A DNA stretch of 64,000 bases. Source: Melanocharis versteri (Eukaryota > Chordata > Aves > Passeriformes > Melanocharitidae). The position numbers were made by a program, and so were the translations under genes. The notes beneath the pieces are model-generated. The model worked only from the letters and a program-made list of their open reading frames with translations. It made no database searches and was not told where the DNA came from. Of the stretch, positions 1-11,860 are shown piece by piece. The stretch spans positions 1,078,884-1,142,883 of the forward strand of contig VZTG01001997.1 in assembly GCA_013397845.1 (NCBI GenBank), read 5' to 3'. Each line of letters opens with the position of its first letter. The stretch's first letter is position 1.

Positions 1-3000
1 TGTGAATGAGCCTTATATGATAATGAAGAGATGCAAAGAAATCAGACCTGCAATATTGTGTACATATTAGGATACCTGATAGTGTCTGGAGAGACTAGAT
101 ATTTAACAGGGAAAAATCAGTACACGATTAATGATGTGGATGGATTGCTTTCAGAAAGGAGACTAACCTAGGCAAAACGTGTAGGTTGACAATGCAGTGT
201 TTAAGGAGATTCTAGCCATCTGAGTGAAAAGATATTTGAGGATGTTTATATCCCCAACACCCTATACACACATGCACACTCATTGCTTTACCACCGTTAT
301 TTCATATGCCTTGTGAAAACAAAGTTAATTGTATGCATAAATATGTGCAGGACTACAGCTTCATAATGGAGAGAAAGTAGTTAGCATGACATACACAACT
401 CCAATTAAGAAGAAGAAATTAAAGGAATGAAAATTAAGACTTAAAATCAAAAGAGCCCTTGCCACAGAAGATGTCAGGTTATGAACTGTTTTCCATGGTT
501 GATGAGTAAAGTTTCATTGTTTGGGTTTTAAAACCAACACAAAGCGACCAAATTCTTGATAAAAACAGAACAGCAACCAACACACCCTAAATGGGTTAGG
601 CATTCACCGACTGTAACCTCTACATCCACACATGTGCCTCCAGACTGGTATTTCGCACAACCAGAACAAAAGTAATAACTTATTATACGTGCTTGGTAGG
701 ATCTACAGGTACGGATCATTTAGTCCTTTGGGAATATACAAAGTGTTATGTGGCCACAGGGCAGTACAGCAGCTAGCACTTCTGATTTGGGAACTTAGCA
801 TGAACTCGTAATCCACATTGTCTGTAGTGTGAAGTATTGTATTTACTACTATTTGATTTAGGAAACTTAAAATTCCAAGGCTACTCTCTTGGGACAGAAA
901 AAATGAGCTGAGAGACTGCATCTTGGATAATAAATATGGCCTTATTTGCATACAGACAGTAATATCACTGAGGACTTAGGGAAGAAAAAAACAACTGGTT
1001 GTTGTATATTTATTTTGTGTATTTTTTAAAACAGAGTTTTAAACCACAGTGGTATAACATGAACCAAAATGTACACAACTCGGGTTTCAGAAATATACTT
1101 TCAGAAGAAAGGCGTACTTCATTTCCCATTTTTCTTACACCGCTCAGCTGAAATGCGAGCTTTAAAACTGCTTACCTCAGGGAAAAGGGTGTTGTCGAAA
1201 TTTTCTTACCGCATTAGAGGGGTTTGTTGTGACAACACATAACAGAGGCTGGGTGAGACTACTGCCCATTACTCACGCCTGCTTCCAGTGCAGGAGTGCT
1301 GTGAGGACCATGTGTTACAGCTGCTTTGTCCTATGAGGTAACTTAAAGAGGGACATAATCCAGCCATAAATTCACAACATGAATTCCCTGCTGTGGAGGA
1401 GCGCTGCTGGATATAAATGTGCCACAGTCAATCTGTGCAGAGACATAAAAGCATGTTGGAAAAGAGGGAGCAGGACTGAGGCGCAGTGAGATCGTGCTGC
1501 GCCTCGTCTCCGCTGCCGTGTGGGCACCAGGGTTTTCCCTCTGCTCGTGTGCCTGGGACCACACCACAGCACATCCCACCCCGAGCTGCCCTCTGCTCTC
1601 CAGTGGGGACAGAAATGACCATGTGGGAGAATGGCCCTCTGAAACACTACAGGTCTGGAAACTGAGAGGCTCCTACTCCAACTGCCTTTTCCCTTGAGTT
1701 CTCATGTTACACCGGAACAACTCTTCCCATCATTAATGTAGTACATGCAAATGATATGTGCCAAAACTTGTGTCTTTCAGTAACGTCTTTGTATCTCCCA
1801 GGTCCTGCAGATTTCTCGAAAATCTGAGTTCTTCAGATCATTGTCCTTCATGGTGGCAGGATTCAGTTCTAACATACATCTTTAAATTAAAAACCCTCAA
1901 ACATTAAGAAACTGTCAGTAGTTATAATTTGGACACCAGCAATCACATTCAGAGAGTAGCTGCTGTCACTGACAGAATGGCACAGGGCAATAAAAATGGA
2001 ACCAAGAAATGGAGAGGTGACTTAGACTTCAGCCTTTAGCGATGGAGATCATCAGGTTCTCTGCACGACAGCTGCAGTCACCTTCTGTTTCTTATTTTGC
2101 TAAATCGCTTTTCCACAGTTGGAGATGGGTGCTGAAGAGACATTGCCAGTACCCAGCCTTTCTGCCAAAAGTGGAACTGTCACCAGCGTTGTGCAAACTT
2201 GATTTGGCCTCTGAGCATGCTAAATCATGTTTGTTCTACATTGATAACATTCAGTGTATTTAACTGCCTTCAAAAGTCTGTGTAGATTGCATTTTGTTGA
2301 GGGATATCTCTGTGTGTGAGCGTGACAGGAAATTAGTCAACAATCCAGGGTTCAGTGCTGGAGAAAGAGAGGCCCTTGTGGTTCCCCCAGAATCCATGAC
2401 GTGCTCAGACAGCCTAGATTAATACTGGAGTTTCATGCTTCTTACAGGATTTAGTTCTGACTGCAGTGAATTTTCTAAACCTACTCAGCTGGCACCATTA
2501 TAAACTGAAGAACATTATAACCTAAAGAACATACTAATAATCTCAAATGAAACACATTTTGTTTGCAAATGTGTTACTTCTATAGTCTGTTAACATGGTT
2601 TAGCATTTTGTAGGCTGTGTTCAGAGTTTGGTATTTCCCCATGCTCAGCAAGAATGAGCTTTTTTTTCAGCTACTATGTTTCAGAGTTATGTTCTGTTGA
2701 AATAAAGGACAATGCTCCCACACCCTGCATGAGGAGAGGCAGTTTGGATTGCTAACAGTGCCAGAAATATAGAGATATATCTGCTGCATATCTTCTAAAG
2801 AGATCTGAAATAAGCATCAGCTAAGCCAGCCCAACTCTATTGCTTGGAGGGAATGTGATGTCTCCATCTGCTTTTATGTTCCAAACACAGAATCCTGCAG
2901 CCCGTAAGACTTACTTGACTAAGTAATATCCTGTGGCTGCAATAGGAGAGCCAGTCCTTTGGTGAAGGGAGGTTTTATTTAGCTCCTGGCATTTCCAATA

Positions 3001-6000
3001 AAGACCCAATTGTTTCAAAACCTCCATCTTTGGAGGAGATTTTTTCTTTATTTCTCTAGATCAGCTGCCAGCAAGCTCCTAGGCCTGTGAAGAGGCAGAG
3101 TTCAGTCAGTCTGTTCACAATATGGAAAGTCATTGGCAAGGCAGCGAGGATTCTGTTGAGAGAGCACAGCACCCTCTCTGCCCATAGACTCAACCGTCGC
3201 TCTTATCAGGGGCAAGCATTAGTTCCTATATTTTGCAGTGCAGTGTACTTTTTCAAACGCCTTCCTCTGAGAAACTGGAGGGTAAACGAAAAGCCTTTTT
3301 CTCTTTGTCACTGCCTTCTGATTTAAAAAGGAACTTGCACCCTTTTTGAACCTTCAGTTGCTTTTAGCTGCTCTCCATCTCTGTAAATAGTTGACAAGGT
3401 CTAGAAATAAAGGCCATTGTTTTTGCTATTCTTTCTGCCTGCATGAGAAGAAGCAGGAGAGAGAGGCAGATCTGAAGTCATCACGGTTTCTCCTTTAATT
3501 TTTTGTTGCACTGAAGAAGAAGATTCAGAAGACTAAGCAAATAAATCTGTCTTAGGGGAACACATAGGTAAATCCATGCTAGACCCGCTTAAATGCCCTT
3601 TATGTTGATAAATAAGGTTGCAGTCTGCTGCTTAAAGCTTTATCTGCAATTGCCTTCATTCCCCTGTGTGTCCCTCTAACACAAGAGCCGACAAAAATAT
3701 GGAAGAAAGCCACATATTTTGCCTTCAAAAGGCAAGTGTAAATGTTGTCATAGCAACACAGGATAGCAGAATGCTACTTTTTAAAAGTGGTAGTGGGGAA
3801 ATGAGGAAGAGATAAGTGGAGGGAGAATTAGGAGTTTACAGAACACACAAAATGAGACGGTTCTAGGATGACTAAATGAACAGAAATTTGCCACATGACA
3901 CCTGAAGCTGCTTGCAGGAAAGTTTGTGTCTGAAACACAAGCAACTCCAGTGAACTAGGTAACATATCTATAAAAGTCAGAATCTTTTCATCTCCTGTGC
4001 CTTATATGGCAGAAAATCTGATTAACCAGGGGTCAGACAGACCCTGGGCTTAGCCATGTGTGTTAGTGGAAAAAGAAACTACTAACTAACAGGATCTTTC
4101 ATTTTTATAAGCAGCTTGGGACATTCCACAGCACTGTCAAGATTTGAGTTTCCACTGAAACTGCTAGACATTAAATACTATCGATAAATCCAGGAGAGCG
4201 GATGTTAGCACATCTATCTCACACTAGATCCTTTGGTTGAGAAGCTTTTTCTTCTGCTTGTGTCTTCTCTGGTGATGTAAAAGATGTTTTATTATGGTGT
4301 CCCAAGGATAGGTTTTCAGTAGTTTTATCAGTGAGCTGAATAAAAATGGTTTCAGTAAGAAAAAGGAAAATTGAGAGGGACCCATTAAAGAAGCATGCTT
4401 GTAACTGTATTAAAAACGCTCCACAACAATTTTGTTCTTGTCCCATGAGAAAAAGCTGTGTTTATTTCCAAACCACAGTTGAAGGTATTTTACTTTTAAT
4501 GTTTTGTGTACATCTGTTTGTGTAGGTGGTGAATCTGGGCACTGCAGACTTGAGAAGCTGCTGTCAACAAACCCGAGGAGACAAGAAAGAGCCCAGGGCC
4601 CTTTGGTGATTGACAGATTCAGTCACTTAAATGCTGAGCCCAAAGCTGAAGCCTGAGCAGAGTCTGCTTCACAGAACTACGTGAATGCCATCGGAAACTT
4701 TTTTCATTTTAGCTGGTTGTGTAAAAATATCAGCCATCTGAGGACAATTCATTTCCAGGATTTTATATAACATGTAAAGTACTGTGAGGGGATATTTTTG
4801 ATGTATCTGCAGTTTGCTCTAGTATCTTAAAGCAAGGAGAATGTCTTAGCTTGTTTTTTTTTTTCCATTCGTGTAGCCTGTACTATACATACAGATAATA
4901 CCATTCAAGAGGGAACAGAAGGTTGCACTTTCATTTGGAGTTGACAAGTGGCACATTATTTCCAGATTTATGAAGGTGAAAAGTTGTGTAGAAATAGAAA
5001 AAATTCTGGCTGCCATATTTACAAAACTAAAATCCTAATGCTAAACGCCTTAAAAACAAAGTGAGAGAAATGTCTATGTAAAGAAATCTTTCAGGCAGCT
5101 TTTGCATCTGCCTGTATTTCTGTCTTTCTGATGAATTTCTGCAGGTCATCTGAATGACCCACGAGAGTCCTTCCAGACTTTCCTCTTCTTGTCCTCTACA
5201 AAGTCTCGTCTCCCCCCAAGTAACCGATAAATATAAGTGTAGGGAAAGGAAGTTGCTAGCAGCCACAGTACTGCAGGTATTCTGGCTAGAACAACTCACC
5301 ATTTCCTCCCTCACTCTGCAGGTATTGGCTTACAGCGATGATGGCTAAAAATCACAAAACTAAGATCAAAACAAAACTAACACAATGAAAGTCAAGCACA
5401 AAAAGTCGTAGCACAGTCTTCTCAGTCCCTTTCGTAAACATGGTGATGGTTGTAGCACTACACATTGGGTAAGAAGTCAGGAGCTCTGTTCACCTAGCAG
5501 GAAAGAACTATCACCCAGATCCCTACAAAGTCAAGAATTTACTGTCCCATCCTATTTTCCCTATACAAACAAATCGATTTTTCACCAGCAGTAAAATAGC
5601 TTGAGGGAATTAATTTTTACTTAATTACTTTCTAGTGTGGCCAGATGCCAATTTGCAAACCTGTGCTGGATTCTAATCACAAAATAGGCATTAGTATCAC
5701 ATCTACTTGCTGTGATTCTAACCACAGAACCCTTCAGAGTGCCTTATTTGCCATGTTCAGTGGTACTGGATGCAAACAAGCTGTGGTTTTCTGGGGAACG
5801 GGCAGATTTAGTGACAGGACAGGCGCTGCAGCTGTAAGCCAGTTTTTAGAGCAGCACACAACCCTGGAAAGCCTTTTTCATGCAAGTCACCCTAGCCCAA
5901 TAATGTTACTGGGTTCCCAAGTCGATCATAAATGAACTCCTGTACATATAAATAAGTTGTAACCAGTGTTCCCTTTCTCATCAGGACATTCCCCATCCTG

Positions 6001-9000
6001 AACTGTAGTTGTAGTCATTTTCAGTGAGAAACCTTGCTCACACTTTAAACGCTTGCCAGCCCCTTTGGGTAAGTGCAGATCTGGAGCATCTGGGGCATGG
6101 TGCCTGCTCAGGAAAGACAGTCATGATACCTCACAGCCTCAGGGGGAGGCTTTCTGACTACTTTCACAGGTAGAAAACATAAAAAATAAAACAAGGAGAA
6201 GTGAAAAACAAAACAATCCTCTGCTGCTTCCTCTCCTCTAGCCTCAGATTGTGCCACTTGACTTCTATTTAAATATTGGACAAGGCTGTGGATAAATTTT
6301 TTAATAAGGGCTATTTAGTTCCCCAGACTTTACGGTATTGAACTTGCAATCATAAATTTCAACAGGGGTTTGTATAATTTTATTCTTAATTCTGAGTCCA
6401 GTGAGGGGAAGTAGATTATTTTAAAATATCTTTACTATAAAGAAAGGGTTTCTTTTAAGAGCACTGGAAATGGAATCACAGGAATCTAAGGGTATTTTTA
6501 AGAATGTCACCTTGGTTTCACAACATACAGCTATGTGCTGAGGGGTGTCTATGGCAAGTAGGTAAGCACAGAAAGCAAACTGTACATGAACACAGCTGTA
6601 TGCATGTATGTTTAAGGCTTTGGAAATATGACCATGTCAAGAGATTGTGTCTCTTCAAGAAGTTTAAAAATGTCTCTAAAATTACTAAGAAAACAGATCT
6701 TTGAACCAAAATTGTGAAGCTGAAGCAGAGAAAGAAAAGCAAGATTGTATTATACAGCCCCCTATGGAGGGGGATATTCCCAGGCAATGTAAAGCAAACA
6801 CATTTTAATTCTGCTCACTACTTCTTGGCACATGAGTGTTCTGGCCACTCCAGCAGTCTGTGCTGTCATGTACTCCTGTAGTCCTCATTGCCACATGGTC
6901 CCACAGTCCATCTGGAGTAGCACTGCAGCACAGGGTGACACAAAACCATCAGGAGCCTGGTACGAAGCAGAGAGGCAGAGCACTGAAAGAACCACAGCAG
7001 TGTTTGCAGCTTGGCAGCTCCTGCAGCCCCCAGACAGCCTCACTGGGCAGAACGAGTGAGAGAAAATCCACTCCTGCACCATTAGCTACGCAAATCTTAA
7101 TTGCTTTCTCTTGTAGAGATGCCAAATATCTTTGTAAACAGCATGTTCAGAATGCTACATGCAAACGTACATGTGATACCTTTATGAAATATGCAAAATA
7201 TGACGTGCTGGGCTATGATCTGATCTGCGTGTGTATTTGAAAGCCTTTCCCATGCTTTGGTTCTTATACTGAAAATTTCTGACAGTTTGTTTAAGGTAAA
7301 CAGAGCCAATCTGTCAGCATGATTCATTACCAGCACATCTGATAAGTATGACTTAACTTGCAGCAGCCTTGTATGTTTTTAAAGCACTTGCCTGCTTTGC
7401 AGTTAGCAAATTACCGTGAGGCAAAGCAAACACAAAAAGAGATAACAAAAGGAATGATGGATTCGATCACATCACAGAGGAAGTGGGATGATAAAGAGAT
7501 TGCTTTACCTCGCTCAGACACCTGGAAAGTAGAGTGTGTGTCTCAGCTGCTCAGAAGTAGTGTGATGCAGAAGCCTCACGCTGTGCACAGGCATTGCAAC
7601 AAGAGGCTGTCATCACATACCGTCCCACATTCCCTTTTATATGTATTTCCCTGATTAAGATTCTGTTGTGACAGCTTTTGAACAGTAACACCTTTCTCTT
7701 TCTTGCCTCTGAATTTTCTCCCTCAGAAGGTGCAAATTATGGTTTTACTGTGGCCTGTTAGAGGTGCAAATAAGCACAGCATAGCCAAACTGGGATAATC
7801 TTGAAGTAGTAAAATATCAGGGCTGAATCCTGGTGAAAGCTAATATGTATATATTGATGAGCTGGGACTAAATATTGGGAAATATATGGGTGAATTTCTT
7901 CAGGTACTATGAAGTTCTGTATTTGCACAGTTCGGGATATTGGTAAAACCAAAGACGAGGAAGACACGAGCAACCTTACGATGGTTAAATTCTGGAAGCA
8001 AAGCAACTTTTTGTGGCAATTGCTAGAAGAAAGTTGTATTTGTGTCCTTTCTTCACTTGGCTAGGGCCAAGTAAATGCCTTGCAGAGTAAAAGATGTAAT
8101 TCTCATTAATTGCTTCTGAACTTATTTTGACTTCTCACTCTTAGTATTACAGAAATTCTGTGCCTGACTCAAGTACTACTTGTACCTGCTGTTGTGCGGA
8201 ACAGAAACCACTTCCTTGACCACAGTTTATCACTAGCTGTTTGTCACAAGCACACATGAAGCTCTCATTATTGTATTATTCTTGGTGCTAAGCGCAGAAA
8301 AAGAGAAACAGAACCATATTTGTTTCTGTATTTTCTTTTCTTTCTATTCATGGAAATAGGCTAAAAGAAATTTATGAGTTTTTATGGCTTTGTTTCTATG
8401 TCTTCACATTATCAAAACTAAATCAATAATGGTTAGAATTCAATAAGAACACATATTTTCTGATCTGCACAATATGTCCTATTTTTACTTGCATGAAGAC
8501 AGAAAAAAATCACCCTCCAGGGTAAAGCTCTTGATGTTTAACTGTGAGTGAGAGAGAGCATTTGTTTTGGACTGAAAGGAACACCTCTTTCATTTCCACA
8601 CCAAGAACAGCAAAAGTCTCTTCTGCTACAGAATTAAAAAGGCCTATTTCACCCACAACCTGAAAAAGTAGAGCCTGTTTCTAATGTGCCTGCTGGCAGA
8701 GCTGAAGAGAGCCTGGTTGAGAAGAAAACTTAATCAGCCAAATTTTTTAATGTTTTTCAGATCACTGAAGTACGTATTTTACCTTTTTTTTTTTTTTAAG
8801 TTTAACATCTTATTAGAATACCTGAAAGAAATGTTAAAACTATATGAAAATAGGCAAAATTGCAGGATGTGAACCCTTCTTCAGGTTCAGTTTAACGTCA
8901 TGTATGTACGCTTGAACACAGATCCATTCTCACTTTCTTTTTTTGGTCGGTCTAACAAAAGAGACTGGCTCTGCCTGCAAACAATCCCTGCTTCTCCTAA

Positions 9001-10240
9001 ATTAGCAACTGTCCTGGCTGCTCCCATTACTACTTCAGGGGTTTTATTACAGAGCTATAAAGTTCTTTCTGTGGATCCAGGGTGTCCTTTATTCTTACAC
9101 CGAGTGGGAAGCCCACAGGGTTTCGGCTGAGCTAATTGTATGCAGGAGATTGCTAAGCTCCCAGTGCAACCACTGCGGAGAGTCTTTGCAAGCAAAAACT
9201 GCTGCTTGAAGCTTAGCAAAATAAAGATGTGAGCGAAGGAAGAAAAAAACACAGTGTATTTTAAGAGTTCCTTCCCATTTCTAGTGTATACATGATATAG
9301 AAGATATATTGGGCTTTCTTTCAAAAGACGGATGTGTTTTCACCACTTAACAGTCACAAATATATCTCAGCCATAATATATTACTCTTCACTTCTGACAT
9401 TTAATTCAGCCATTTGACACAGTTCTGCATATTCCTGTATCCAGTTATTTCAGTGAGATATGAGCTTTTGTGGTTAACTGGGTCTTTTAGATATTTTTAA
9501 GATTCACGCTCCTTTTTCTTTTACAAAATACTCAATGCAAAACAAATGCCAGGCTTGTTTGAATTCAAGTTTTAAAAGCCAAACAATGTAAAGTGAGTTA
9601 AATTAAAAGTTAGCATTTTAACGCTGTTTATTCAATGGTATCAATTTAACACTATTGTAGCAGAAGTGAAGTATGAAAGAGTAATTCCGTCTGTAGAAAC
9701 ATGCATTTATACACGAGTAAGGCAGCCAAATGAAAAATTTGCAGTTGAAAGCCTCAAATATGACAAATCTTTTGAATTAACAAAGTATTAGTTCTGACTG
9801 ACTGTTTTCCTTTTCCCTTGCTTAATACAGTTCAGCTCATCACTTCATAGAGATTAGATACAACTGAGCAAAATAGTTGGTGGTTTTGCTCAGGATGCAT
9901 TTCTGTGAGCAGAGAAGTCCCAGCTGGCACAATTTCATAGAAAAGAGTGCAAATTCTGCTGGGTCCCCTGCCTTGGAAACTGTTATTGAATTTTTCTGTC
10001 TTGTTCATTTTAAGTCTGTGTTGAGTAAGCTACTTCTGCAGCCTGACACACACTTTCAGTGCCATCAGGTTACAGAGCACCACGTGACATAATGCATTTT
10101 GACACATCCAGATGTTACGTGATGCACATATCACAAGAAATAAAACAAAGCAGAGGCATATAATTTTTCTCCTCCTCAATGGACTTGTAATATCCACAGC
10201 TGGTTGAATTTTTCCTCATCTATGCCCCGATTCTCGCTAA
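1..10240. other. Unique A+T-rich sequence, no gene recognised
   Basis: All six frames are interrupted frequently. The longest open frame is 134 codons at 6836-7240 (+), overlapped by another open frame on the same strand and one on the opposite strand. A G+C-rich islet at about 1475-1625 opens frames on both strands at once, the pattern expected from base composition rather than coding. I see no transposable element, RNA gene or long simple repeat other than the T14 run at 8784. Confidence 0.6.
8784..8797. repeat. T14 homopolymer
   Basis: A run of 14 T in A+T-rich unique sequence. No retrocopy or SINE body is recognisable on either side, so it is a simple mononucleotide run rather than evidence of a poly(A)-tailed insertion. 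Confidence 0.9.
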
Positions 10241-10640
10241 AGGACTAGAGTAGCGGAGGGCAGCCCTGAGCAATGGCAGGCTATGGGACATCCTGGGTGA
10301 TTGCTGTGTTTTCACACTGTGCCACGTTTAACTGCGTGCCACCCAGCTGTTTGCGTCGTGTTAGGCTGAAGTTCCCTCCGGTGAGTTTTCCTCCTTTGCG
10401 CTTGGCAGAGGAGTCAGACAGGACATGTCCACGCTGATTTTCAGCTGCCCTCTGTAGACAGCTGTGGCTCCAGCAAGGCCGAGCGGGCGCTGCCACAGCC
10501 AGCAGCTGACAGACAAGGTGCTGCTGGCCTTGCTGGCCACAGTAACACCTCTGGGCATGCCTGTGGCTCTGCTGGAGGTGTCCTGAGGGGTGCTGCACTT
10601 CAGAGGGGGAGCCATGGGGCAGGCACAATCCATTTGCTCT
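10241..10640. other. G+C-rich islet with two overlapping minus-strand open frames
   Basis: Clearly richer in G+C than its flanks and containing several CpG dinucleotides, which are depleted elsewhere. Two overlapping minus-strand frames cross it (10361-10852, 163 codons, the longest of the window; 10281-10628, 115 codons). Neither translation shows a domain, signal peptide or repeat I recognise. It could be an eroded CpG island, an old exon or retrocopy, or only a compositional fluctuation. Confidence 0.4.
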
Positions 10641-11806
10641 CCAGTCTCTGCTGCCTGAAGCAATAAAGATGTAGTCTCAGCATTGGGTGTCACTTCCTGA
10701 CATGTCGCAAAAGCAGTAGGAGTGTGTTCAGATGAAAGACCTGTAAGCAATTTTTTTCCCTTCAGGTACCAAGTATTACTTAAAGCTGAGAGCCAGAGGT
10801 GAGAACTGCCAGATAGATACACTGCAGTATTCTTCTCTTTAGTACAAAACATGAGGCAAAAAACCCTTTGTCAGCATTTGAAAATAATTGCTGGCTTCAC
10901 AAGTGCTGGCAATGAATTATTCTGTAAAGGAGGAATTTGCTATATTCGTTTCTTATTGAACACACCAACATTTTGGAGGGAAGAAGGAACCTTTTCTTTA
11001 TCTTTGCAGGTGGATAGTGCAACTAACAGCATGACCAGTAGCCAAATGGTTTACTGCCTTTTCCTTTCCCTATTTGGGTACTGAGATACAAAGTTGAATT
11101 TATCAGCAAGTAAGGCTGGCAATTTTTGGTTTTATTCAAGCAGCTGCACTGAGGGGGAAGCAATGGGGAAGCAGTCCCTGCCACAATGCCTCCTCCCATC
11201 CTCTCCAGTAATCTCAGCAGCCCCTACATAACTCGATAGCTAGTTTTTCTAACTACTTCTCTCAAACAGGTTTTTGATATTTTTATCAAAAATATAAATC
11301 CTTTGATCTGGTTGGCCTTTGTGCATTTGGCAAAAAAAGGAATTCACATAAATACATGTGTAAGTGCAAGCAAACACTGCACCTGTGTGTTTGCTGTTCC
11401 TGAACAAAGGACATTGTCCTGAAGTTAATGGAGTCTCAGTCCTTCCCTCAGATTTTATCAGCTCCACCGCAGGTATTTGAGTTGCAGGGAAGAGATGTGA
11501 TGCTCCTCTCTTGAGAGCTCAGATAACCACGCCTCTGGCTCACCTCTCCTGCTGGTTGGTGGTGCCCAGCTTATCCACACACGTAAACTCATCTGTCTGG
11601 GCACAGTGAGACCATGAAACAGCCGCTTCTGAATGTCTCAGGGTCGGCAGGTTTTCATACACACGTTTGTATGTGCTTGTGAAATAAGCCCTAACATGGT
11701 TAGGATAGACTTTAGTCTCTAGTCTGCTGTCGATTTGAGCTAGGCAATCAGTTTTACGCTATGCAATTAAACATTTCAAAGAGATTGCATGTGAAGGAAG
11801 AAAAAA
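10641..11806. other. Unique sequence, nothing recognised
   Basis: No gene or repeat seen. A perfect 9-bp inverted repeat with a 4-nt loop lies at 11271-11292 (tttttgata / tatcaaaaa). It is A+T-rich and of a size expected by chance in a window this long. Confidence 0.5.
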
Positions 11807-11860
11807 ATCATAGAATCATTAAGGCTGGAAAAGACCTCTAAGATCATCAAGTCCACCCAT
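11807..11860 (-). repeat. CR1 LINE 3'-end fragment (antisense)
   Basis: Read on the minus strand this is the terminal 3' UTR of an avian CR1 non-LTR retrotransposon. The order is a 'ggacttgatgatctt' block, 'agaggtcttttcca', a 'gcctt' link, and the short terminal direct repeat 'aatgattctatgat' at the low-coordinate end. Avian CR1 copies are usually severely 5'-truncated and end in ATTCTATG-type short repeats rather than poly(A), and this copy fits that. Only about 54 bp is recognisable; the flank above 11860 is unlike CR1. Similarity to the young CR1 3' consensus, as I remember it, is high, so this is probably a younger copy than the one at 22.1 kb. It has no coding capacity. Confidence 0.88.

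Noticed and set aside
2340..2400. 'ggcccttgtggttcccccagaatccatga' as a CR1 3' end
   Set aside because: Resembles the CR1 'ggcccttgtggtccc...atga' ending, but upstream text does not follow and the terminal repeat is absent.
6836..7240. 134-codon plus-strand open frame as a gene
   Set aside because: Overlaps open frames on the same and opposite strands, no motif, low-complexity Gln/Ser/Thr composition.
10361..10852. 163-codon minus-strand open frame as a gene
   Set aside because: No recognisable domain, overlapped by a second minus-strand frame, and lies in a G+C-rich patch where stops are rarer. Kept only as a finding.
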